From assembly GCA_003223775.1 (NCBI GenBank), contig QHWK01000559.1, positions 1 through 9,037 on the forward strand: a DNA stretch of 9,037 bases, read 5' to 3'. Shown here piece after piece: positions 1-7,654 of the stretch. The DNA comes from Acidobacteriota bacterium (lineage in GTDB: Bacteria; Acidobacteriota; Vicinamibacteria; Vicinamibacterales; CAVVIG01). How positions within the stretch are numbered: the first letter of the stretch is position 1; each line of letters starts with the position of its first letter. The translations under genes and the position numbers were made by a program. A model generated the notes under the pieces. That model ran no database searches, was not told where the DNA came from, and was given only the letters and a program-made list of their open reading frames with translations.

Positions 1-1904
<1,904 letters not shown>

Positions 1905-1934
1905 TCCACCTCGCTCACACGCACAAAACCCCGG

Positions 1935-1940
1935 ATTATA
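1935..1940 (-). promoter_or_regulatory. Putative -10 element of an hppA promoter
   Basis: A perfect TATAAT on the minus strand overlaps the TAA stop codon of the upstream DUF502 remnant. It lies about 30 nt before the hppA start, giving an expected leader of roughly 20-25 nt that includes the GAGGT ribosome-binding site. No good -35 hexamer is seen 16-18 bp upstream. A perfect -10 hexamer is uncommon by chance in DNA this GC-rich, but this one partly arises from a Leu-stop codon pair. If it is real, hppA can be transcribed independently of the genes upstream. Confidence 0.4.
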
Positions 1941-2423
1941 AGCGCACCTTGGGCGGCAGCGCCATGCCGCCGGTGAGGAAGATGCGGATGCCGTCCTCGA
2001 CCGAGATGTCGGGAAAGAGCGCCCGGGCGCGCTCGACGATCAACACGTCGCCGAGGTACAGGTTGTTCGTCGGCACGTAAACGGCGAGGAGCGGCTCCGG
2101 GCCGCGCCCGCGGTCGACGATGAACTCGCGCGTCTGAAACCCGATCGCGTAGCCGCGCCGCGGGTCCTCCACCAGCACCACGCGCTTGAAGCTCGATTCG
2201 TTGTCGGGCGCGAACCGACGACGATGATCGCGATCGCCGTCGACAGCGTCCCGAGCCCCGGAATGCGCCGCCCGAGCACGCGGTCGTAGAACGGCGTCGT
2301 CGCGCCGTCGACGACGTTGAAGAGCCAGATGAGCGCGGCGACGCTGATGAACAGCGGCACCGTCACGAAGAAGCCGGCGACGAAGCTGCGACGCAGCCAC
2401 TGCATATGTCGAACGGCGATCAT
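1936..2423 (-). pseudogene. DUF502 family membrane protein gene, internal deletion plus frameshift
   Basis: The two ends of a DUF502 (PF04367) protein lie in different minus-strand frames. The N-terminal part has the typical LRRSFVAGFFVTVPLF start, a transmembrane helix, a PGLG turn and the beginning of a second helix ending in AIIVVG; it then runs out of homology near 2214. The C-terminal part resumes at that point, two bases out of phase, as FAPDNESSFKRVVLVEDPRR, continues through AVYVPTNNLYLGDV and ends with DISVEDGIRIFLTGGMALP. From memory of the family, about 35-40 residues normally lie between these halves (a TN..G.R segment and an IPV...IY..VKQ segment). They are absent, so this is more than a one-base slip. 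Possible starts are the ATGs at 2423 and 2405; homologues favour 2405 (MQWLRR). Neither has a clear ribosome-binding site. The gene is either a real pseudogene or an assembly error. The molecular function of DUF502 is not known to me. Confidence 0.8.
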
Positions 2424-2445
2424 GAAGATCGCCACACACTCCAAC

Positions 2446-2659
2446 GGCGACCCTGAAAGGGTCGCCCTACAACCTGCAGCTACACCTGCAGCCTCGCCGA
2501 CCCTCGTACGGCGACCCTGAAAGGGTCGCCCTACAACCTGCAGTTACACCTGCCGCCTCACCGACACTCGTACGACGACGCTCGAAAGGGTCGCCCTACA
2601 ACCTGCAGCTACACCTGCCGCCTCGCCGATCTTCGTAGGGCGACCCTTTCAGGGTCGCC
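2446..2659. repeat. REP-like palindromic repeat cluster, 64-bp period, with 25-nt inverted ends
   Basis: Four hairpin units are present. Each is built from arms GGCGACCCT and AGGGTCGCC around a 3-nt loop: 2446-2466, 2510-2530, 2574-2595 (degenerate, with one extra base) and 2639-2659 (opposite orientation, loop TTC instead of GAA). The first three start 64 bp apart. They are separated by near-identical spacers containing CTACAACCTGCAG and TACACCTGC. The outer 25 nt at each end (2446-2470 and 2635-2659) are perfect inverted repeats, so the cluster resembles a REP/BIME mosaic or a small non-autonomous element. I see no target-site duplication at its edges and no transposase or RAYT gene in the window. 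Confidence 0.85.
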
Positions 2660-3449
2660 AGTACACCGCCGCGAGGATCACGATGCCGAGCACGATCCGG
2701 TACCACGCAAACGGCGCGAACCCGCGGCCGCGGACGTAGTTCAGGAACGGCCGCACGATGAGCGCCGACGAGATGAACGCGAGCACGAAGCCGACGGCGA
2801 TCTCCTCGGCCCGCGCGCCATGCAGCTCGTGGCGGGCCTCCCAGAAGTCATGCGCGAACGCCGCCGCCATCGTCGGCATCGCGAGGAAGAACGAGAACTC
2901 GGCCGCCGCGGCGCGATCGACGCGCAGCAGCATCGCGGCGACGATCGTCCCGCCCGATCGCGACACGCCGGGCACGAGCGCGAGCGTCTGCCCGAGCCCC
3001 ACGACGAACGCGCGGCCGATCGGCATCCGCTCGGCGTCGAGGACGTCCGGCTGCGGCCGCACGCGCTCGACGATCAGAATCACGATGCCGCCGGCGATGA
3101 AGGCGACGGCGATGATCGTCAGGCTGCCCTGCAGCACCGTCTTGACGAACTTCGAGAACAGCGCGCCCGCGACGAGCAGCGGAATCACCGCGACGATGAC
3201 CGCGATCGCGAAATTCCGCGCATCGGCGTCCGAGCCGAGGCTCATGACGACGCGGACGATCTTCTCGCGGTACAGCCACATGACCGCGAAGATCGATCCG
3301 AGCTGGATCATCGTCGTGAAGACGCCGCCGGGATCGTCGAAGCCGAGCAGACGATTGCCGATCAGCAGATGCGCCGTCGACGACACCGGCAGGAACTCGG
3401 TGACGCCCTGGATGACGCCGAGGATGGCCGCTTTGGCGAGCGACGGCAA
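2649..3449 (-). CDS. uppP: Undecaprenyl-diphosphatase UppP (BacA family)
   Basis: Inner-membrane enzyme that dephosphorylates undecaprenyl pyrophosphate, regenerating the lipid carrier for peptidoglycan and other surface polymers; its overproduction is known to give bacitracin resistance. It has 266 residues, close to the 273 of the E. coli protein. Both catalytic signatures are visible: GVTEFLPVSSTAHL at 15-28 (Glu18 and His27 in the conserved positions; Gln14 stands where E. coli has a second Glu) and PGVSRSGGTI at 160-169 (Ser163, Arg164). Hydrophobic helices fill the remainder. The start is TTG at 3449, chosen because family members begin only a few residues before the ILGVIQG helix and no ATG or GTG lies nearby. 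It follows the secF stop by 16 nt and has no obvious Shine-Dalgarno sequence, suggesting translational coupling. The last residues (Arg-Pro) and the TGA stop fall inside the palindromic repeat downstream. Confidence 0.95.
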   Translation of the reverse strand: MPSLAKAAILGVIQGVTEFLPVSSTAHLLIGNRLLGFDDPGGVFTTMIQLGSIFAVMWLYREKIVRVVMSLGSDADARNFAIAVIVAVIPLLVAGALFSKFVKTVLQGSLTIIAVAFIAGGIVILIVERVRPQPDVLDAERMPIGRAFVVGLGQTLALVPGVSRSGGTIVAAMLLRVDRAAAAEFSFFLAMPTMAAAFAHDFWEARHELHGARAEEIAVGFVLAFISSALIVRPFLNYVRGRGFAPFAWYRIVLGIVILAAVYWRP

Positions 3450-3465
3450 AGGTGGCGCGTCGGCG

Positions 3466-4473
3466 TTAGGAGGCTCGGGCCTTCCGCTGCGGCTTCTGCT
3501 TGCGCTGCGGCTGCTGCGGCGGCGGCGCGGACGCCGACATCACGTGCGCGTGCGCCGCGGCGCGCGTCGGCGCGTCGCCGCGCCAGAGGCTGACGATCGC
3601 CGCCGCGATGAAGACGCTCGAGTAGGTGCCGGTGATGATGCCGACCACCATCGTGAACGCGAAGCCGTGCAGGACCTCGCCGCCGAAGAAGAACAGCGCG
3701 AGCGCCGTCAGCAGCGCCGTGCCCGACGTGATCACCGTCCGGCCGAGCGTCTGGTTCACCGAGACGTTGATGATGTGGTTCATCGAGTCGCGGCGCATGA
3801 TCCGCAGGTTCTCGCGGATCCGGTCGAAGATGACGATCGTGTCGTTGGTCGAGAAGCCCGTCATCGTGAGAATCGCGGCGATCACGTTCAGCGACATGTC
3901 GTAGCGGAAGAACGCGAGGAACGCGAGCGTGATCAGCAGGTCGTGGATCGTCGCGACGACCGCGCCGACGCCGAAGCTGAACTGGAAGCGGAACGCGAGG
4001 TACGCGAGGATGCCGATCAGCGAGAGCACCGTCGCCCAAATACCCTTGCTCGTCAGCTCGCGCCCGACCGAGGGGCCGACGATCTCGGCGCCCTGCCGCG
4101 TCGGGTTGAGGCCCGCCTTCTTGAGCGCACCCTCGACCTTGTTCGCCTCGACGCCGAGCGACGCGCCGGCTTCGGCGCCGACCTGCGGCACGCGGATCAT
4201 CAACAGGTTCGCGGACGGATCGCCGGTCGACTGCACGATGGCGTCCTTGCCGCCGCCCACGTAGTTCTTGTCGAGCGCCTCGCGGACCTGCTGGACGCTG
4301 ATCGCCTGATCGAACTTCTCGATCACGACGGTGCCGCCCGCGAACTCCACGCCCTTGCGCAGCCCGCTCGTCCAGATCGTGACGACGCCGGCGATGATGA
4401 TGACCCACGACAGCGCGATCGCGTGCCACCGCCAGCGCAGGAAATCGAAGTTGGTGTTTTTGAAGAGATGCAT
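3466..4473 (-). CDS. secF: Protein translocase subunit SecF
   Basis: Inner-membrane partner of SecD; the SecDF complex uses the proton motive force to help pull proteins out of the SecYEG channel on the periplasmic side. It has 335 residues (E. coli 323). A first membrane helix lies at about 18-35, followed by the family motif GVEFAGGT at 41-48 (usual form GIDFTGG), a periplasmic P4-type domain to about residue 140, then five helices. Asp178 lies in IHDLLITLAFL, and TGFSTNDTIVIFDRIREN (205-222) carries the conserved Asp211 and the Arg-rich cytoplasmic loop. The tail after about residue 315 is proline-, glutamine- and lysine/arginine-rich (QQPQRKQKPQRK) and probably cytoplasmic. The ATG lies 3 nt after the secD stop and lacks a strong ribosome-binding site, which fits coupled translation. 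SecD and SecF are separate proteins here, not fused. Confidence 0.97.
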   Translation of the reverse strand: MHLFKNTNFDFLRWRWHAIALSWVIIIAGVVTIWTSGLRKGVEFAGGTVVIEKFDQAISVQQVREALDKNYVGGGKDAIVQSTGDPSANLLMIRVPQVGAEAGASLGVEANKVEGALKKAGLNPTRQGAEIVGPSVGRELTSKGIWATVLSLIGILAYLAFRFQFSFGVGAVVATIHDLLITLAFLAFFRYDMSLNVIAAILTMTGFSTNDTIVIFDRIRENLRIMRRDSMNHIINVSVNQTLGRTVITSGTALLTALALFFFGGEVLHGFAFTMVVGIITGTYSSVFIAAAIVSLWRGDAPTRAAAHAHVMSASAPPPQQPQRKQKPQRKARAS

Positions 4474-4476
4474 GGC

Positions 4477-6075
4477 TTAAATGCTCAGCGTCGCAACCTG
4501 GTGGCGGTTGGACAAAGCCATCTCGAACAGTGTCTTCGAGACGAAGATTGACGTAAAGAGGTTCGAGATCAATCCGATGAACAGCGTGACGGCGAAGCCG
4601 CGAATCGGCCCGGTGCCGAACTGGAAGAGGAACGCGCACGAGATGAGCGCCGCCACGTGCGTGTCGACGAGCGTCCAGAAGACGCGGCCGAAGCCCGCGT
4701 TGATCGACGCGCGCACGCCGCGCTGCGCCTCGAGCTCCTCCTTGATGCGCTCGAAGATCAGCACGTTCGAGTCGACGCCGATGCCCATCGTCAGCACGAA
4801 GCCGGCGATGCCGGGCAGCGTCATCACCGCGCCGACGTACGCCATCAGGCCGAGCAGGATCACCAGGTTGAAAATCAGCGCGACGACGGCGTTGACGCCC
4901 GAGAAGCGGTAGTAGATCAGCATGAACGACACGATGAGCAGCAGGCCGACCGCCGAGGCGAGCACGCCCGAACGGATCGAGTCGGCGCCGAGCGTCGGGC
5001 CGATCGTCCGCTCCTGCAGATAGGTGAGCGTCGCCGGCAGCGCGCCCGAACGCAGGATCAGCGAGAGGTTCTGCACTTCCTCCTGCGTGAAGCTGCCCGT
5101 GATGCGCCCCTCGGTCGTGATGCGCGACTCGAGCGTCGGCGCCGACTGCACGCGGCCGTCGAGGATGATCGCGAGCTGGCGGCCGATGTTCTCGCCGCTC
5201 ACCTTGCCGAACTTGCGCCCGCCTTCGTTGCTCAGCGTGAAGCTGACCGCGGGACGGTTGTTCTCGTCCACAGACACACGCGCGTTGCGCAGATCCTGGC
5301 CGCTGACCGCCGCGACCTTCTTCACCTGGTAATACACGGTGCCGGCGTCGGCCGTCGCGCCGCCCGCCGCGCCCGGCACGATGTCCATGCCGTCGGCCAC
5401 CTTGCCGTTGGTCATCAGCGCCTCCTTCGTCGGCGCCGGACCCTGCTCGACGATTTTCAGCTCGAGAAGGCCGGTCGAGCGGATGATCTCTTTTGCGCGC
5501 TCGACGTCGGTGACGCCAGGCAGCTGCACGAGAATCTGATCGCCGTTCTCGCCCTGCTGCGCGATGCTCGGCTCGGTGACGCCGAGCTCGTTCACGCGGC
5601 GCTCGATCGTCTGCCGCGCCTGCACGACCGCTTCATCCTTCAGGTTCACCTGGATGTTCGGCCGCATCGTGAATGTGTAGGTGCCGCCGGCGCTGGAGCC
5701 GCGCTCGAAGTTGGTCGTGATCTCGTTGGCGATTTGCCGGAACGTCGCGTCCTGCGCGGGCGGCACGCCCTCCACGCGGATGTGCGTCGGGTCCGGCGTC
5801 TCGATCTTCGCGACGGTGATCCCTTTGGTCTTCAGCTCCTCGCGCAGCCGCTCGCTTTCCTGATCGGTGACCAGGCGCAGCGCGTCCTCGGTCTGCACGC
5901 GGAGCACGAGATGCACGCCGCCCTTGAGGTCCAGCCCCAGCTTGAGCGCCTTGTCGACCAGCCACGACGGCTGATGGACGTTGTAGTGCAGCGCGATCAG
6001 CGGGTACACGCCCACGCTGACGAACACGACGAAGACGACCAGAATCGTGACGACCTTCCACCGAAGGTTGGACAT
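4477..6075 (-). CDS. secD: Protein translocase subunit SecD
   Basis: Larger subunit of the proton-driven SecDF export factor. It has 532 residues, shorter than the 615 of E. coli. A membrane helix at about 9-30 is followed by GLDLKGGVHLVL (47-58), the SecD signature at the start of the large periplasmic region. This P1 region extends to about residue 360 and includes ERRVNELGVTEPSI and the SGALPATL turn. Five C-terminal helices follow. GIGVDSNVLIFERIKEEL (431-448) contains Asp435, equivalent to the membrane aspartate needed for proton transport, and GPIRGFAVTLFIGL (489-502) is also typical. A Gly/Ala-rich stretch (about 235-246) is probably a flexible loop. The ATG is preceded by AGGGAG at a 7-nt spacing, the best Shine-Dalgarno in this run. 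It lies 60 nt after yajC and 3 nt before secF. Confidence 0.97.
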   Translation of the reverse strand: MSNLRWKVVTILVVFVVFVSVGVYPLIALHYNVHQPSWLVDKALKLGLDLKGGVHLVLRVQTEDALRLVTDQESERLREELKTKGITVAKIETPDPTHIRVEGVPPAQDATFRQIANEITTNFERGSSAGGTYTFTMRPNIQVNLKDEAVVQARQTIERRVNELGVTEPSIAQQGENGDQILVQLPGVTDVERAKEIIRSTGLLELKIVEQGPAPTKEALMTNGKVADGMDIVPGAAGGATADAGTVYYQVKKVAAVSGQDLRNARVSVDENNRPAVSFTLSNEGGRKFGKVSGENIGRQLAIILDGRVQSAPTLESRITTEGRITGSFTQEEVQNLSLILRSGALPATLTYLQERTIGPTLGADSIRSGVLASAVGLLLIVSFMLIYYRFSGVNAVVALIFNLVILLGLMAYVGAVMTLPGIAGFVLTMGIGVDSNVLIFERIKEELEAQRGVRASINAGFGRVFWTLVDTHVAALISCAFLFQFGTGPIRGFAVTLFIGLISNLFTSIFVSKTLFEMALSNRHQVATLSI

Positions 6076-6082
6076 GAGCGAA

Positions 6083-6088
6083 CTCCCT
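6083..6088 (-). promoter_or_regulatory. Shine-Dalgarno of secD
   Basis: AGGGAG on the minus strand lies 7 nt before the secD ATG. It is the only well-spaced, strong ribosome-binding site in the tgt-yajC-secD-secF-uppP run and supports the chosen secD start. The same 60-nt yajC-secD gap contains a 10-bp direct repeat (CTGCCGACTG on the plus strand at 6091-6100 and 6106-6115). Confidence 0.6.
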
Positions 6089-6135
6089 GACTGCCGACTG
6101 CCTTGCTGCCGACTGACGCCGGCGACTGATTCGAG

Positions 6136-6474
6136 CTACGTGTTCGCCGGCTCGACGACCGGCGGCTGCCCCTGGTAGCCGCCGATGGACGCGCGTGACA
6201 CCTTGATCCGCACCTTGTCCGCGATCTCGAGCTGCACGAGCTGATCCTCGATCTTCGTGATCTGGCCCCAGATCCCGCCGGTCGTGATCACCCGGTCGTT
6301 GACCTTCAGGCTGTCCAGGAACTCCTGCACCTTCTGCTGCTTGCGCTTGGCCGGCAGCAGGATGATGAAATAGAAGATTCCGAGAATCAGCGCGAACGGA
6401 ACCAGTTGCAGCAGCGGGCTTGCGCCATCCGCCATCATGCCCATGGCTACGACGAGACGACCGATCAACATCAT
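6136..6474 (-). CDS. yajC: Sec translocase accessory subunit YajC
   Basis: Small single-span membrane protein that associates with SecDF and the SecYEG holotranslocon. It has 112 residues (E. coli 110). One hydrophobic helix (LLQLVPFALILGIFYFIILL, about 20-39) is followed by the typical cytoplasmic start PAKRKQQKVQEFLDSLK. A small beta-rich domain comes next, with VNDRVITTGGIWGQITKIED, matching the family GDxVVTxGGIxGxI pattern. The ATG overlaps the tgt stop codon as ATGA, the signature of coupled translation. A second Met follows immediately, and other Mets at residues 11, 13 and 14 sit closer to the helix, so the true start could lie slightly downstream. The gene order tgt-yajC-secD-secF matches that of many bacteria. 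Confidence 0.96.
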   Translation of the reverse strand: MMLIGRLVVAMGMMADGASPLLQLVPFALILGIFYFIILLPAKRKQQKVQEFLDSLKVNDRVITTGGIWGQITKIEDQLVQLEIADKVRIKVSRASIGGYQGQPPVVEPANT

Positions 6475-7637
6475 GAATCGTGAGGCTGGCGGGACAAGCT
6501 CTGATGGAGCGCTAGCCTGAAACTTTCAAACCGCCGGAACGTAATAGCGTCTCTGATTCGCCGCAGGGTGTCAAGGTAAAAGGTCAGGTTATGCAATGTG
6601 TTAAGGGTTGCCGCGTTGATTTCACCCGTGGCGAAGAGGTGGCGCAAATACGCCCGCGAGCAGGTGCGGCACGTGTAGCAGCCGCAGTCCGGATCCGGCG
6701 GCCGATCGTCGTCGGCGTACCGCGTGTTCTTGATGTTGAGCCGGCCGGCGCTCGTGAAGAGCTGGCCGTTGCGCGCGTTGCGCGTCGGCAGCACGCAATC
6801 GAAGAGGTCGATGCCGCGCGCCACTGACTCGACCAGATCGAGCGGCGTTCCGGTCCCCATCAGGTAGCGCGGCCGATCGGCCGGGAGCAGCGGGGCGGTC
6901 CGCCCGACGATGTCGTACATCACGTCGGCCGGCTCGCCGACGCTCAACCCGCCGATCGCGTACGCCTCGAAGCCGATCGCGACGGTTTCCCTTGCGCTCT
7001 CCTCGCGCAGATCCGGATAGATGCTCCCCTGCACGATGCCGAACTGCGCCTGCCCGCGGTTGCAGACGACGACGCCCGGCACGCCGCCTTCGCGCAGCGC
7101 GAGAAACCGCTCGCGCGCGCGGCGCGCCCAGCGCAGGGTCCGCTCCATCGAGCGGCGCGCGAGCGCGCGGCCGTCGGCGGTCGCGGGATGCGCGAGGCAC
7201 TCGTCGAGCACCATGGCGATGTCCGACCCGAGCTGCGCCTGGATGTCGGCCGCTTTCTCCGGCGTGAGGAGATGCGCGGCGCCGTCGAGATGCGACCTGA
7301 AATGCGCGCCCTCCTCGTCGATCGTGTGGCGCTCGGCGAGGCTGAACACCTGGTAGCCGCCGCTGTCGGTGAGGATCGGCCGCGTCCAGCCGATGAACTT
7401 GTGGAGGCCGCCGAGGCGCGCGATCAAATCGTCGCCCGGCCGCAGGTAGAGGTGATAGGTGTTGCTCAGCAGAATCTGCGCGCCGATCGACTCGAGGTCG
7501 CGGTGCGTCACGCCTTTCACCGCGCCTTGCGTGCCGACCGGCATGAACGCCGGCGTCTCCACCTCGCCGTGCGGCGTCGTCATGCGGCCGCAGCGCGCGG
7601 CGCCGTCGGCATGCGTGACCGTGAATCCGAGCGACAC
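6471..7637 (-). CDS. tgt: Queuine tRNA-ribosyltransferase (tRNA-guanine transglycosylase)
   Basis: Cytosolic enzyme that exchanges guanine 34 for the queuosine precursor preQ1 in tRNAs with GUN anticodons (Asp, Asn, His, Tyr). It has 388 residues, within the bacterial range. Visible motifs are TPAFMPVGTQGAVKG (28-42), LTDSGGYQVFSL (89-100) with catalytic Asp91, GIVQGS (200-205), the GLSVGE substrate loop (230-235), and DLFDCVLPTRNARNG (277-291) with nucleophile Asp280. The zinc site is complete: Cys318, Cys320, Cys323 and His349, with the same spacing as in E. coli (302, 304, 307, 333). The start is a GTG at 7637 with no Shine-Dalgarno; a TAAACT -10-like hexamer lies 6 nt before it, so the message may be leaderless. 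It probably heads the transcription unit continuing to uppP. No other queuosine gene (for example queA) is visible in the window. Confidence 0.97.
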   Translation of the reverse strand: MSLGFTVTHADGAARCGRMTTPHGEVETPAFMPVGTQGAVKGVTHRDLESIGAQILLSNTYHLYLRPGDDLIARLGGLHKFIGWTRPILTDSGGYQVFSLAERHTIDEEGAHFRSHLDGAAHLLTPEKAADIQAQLGSDIAMVLDECLAHPATADGRALARRSMERTLRWARRARERFLALREGGVPGVVVCNRGQAQFGIVQGSIYPDLREESARETVAIGFEAYAIGGLSVGEPADVMYDIVGRTAPLLPADRPRYLMGTGTPLDLVESVARGIDLFDCVLPTRNARNGQLFTSAGRLNIKNTRYADDDRPPDPDCGCYTCRTCSRAYLRHLFATGEINAATLNTLHNLTFYLDTLRRIRDAITFRRFESFRLALHQSLSRQPHDS

Positions 7638-7641
7638 GTGC

Positions 7642-7649
7642 TAAGTTTA
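7642..7649. promoter_or_regulatory. Putative bidirectional, leaderless promoter between tgt and ddl
   Basis: Only 17 bp separate the two divergent GTG starts. Within them the plus strand reads TAAGTT (7642-7647), 7 nt before the ddl GTG. The minus strand reads TAAACT (7649-7644), 6 nt before the tgt GTG. Both fit the TANNNT form of a -10 element placed for leaderless transcription, and the core TAAGTTTA is nearly self-complementary. Neither gene has a Shine-Dalgarno. No convincing -35 box is seen on either side; any such box would lie inside the opposite gene's first codons. Confidence 0.45.
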
Positions 7650-7654
7650 TTCGA

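Noticed and set aside
2200..2230. Programmed ribosomal frameshift in DUF502
   Set aside because: No slippery heptamer is seen, and a conserved internal segment is missing as well, which frameshifting cannot restore.
2446..2659. CRISPR-like array
   Set aside because: Intervals between the palindromes are nearly identical rather than unique spacers, one unit is inverted, and no cas gene is present.
2639..2659. Rho-independent terminator after uppP
   Set aside because: The hairpin is strong, but no run of T follows it on the minus strand; it is better explained as part of the repeat cluster.
2758..4551. 597-residue plus-strand open frame
   Set aside because: It spans antisense across uppP and secF, is compositionally skewed (Arg/Asp/Glu/Ala) and has no recognisable domain.
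3362..4639. 425-residue minus-strand frame overlapping secF
   Set aside because: It is out of frame with secF, uppP and secD, all of which match known families there; its product is Arg-rich and featureless.
4657..6090. 477-residue plus-strand open frame
   Set aside because: It is antisense to secD with the same skewed composition; the minus frame carries all the SecD motifs.
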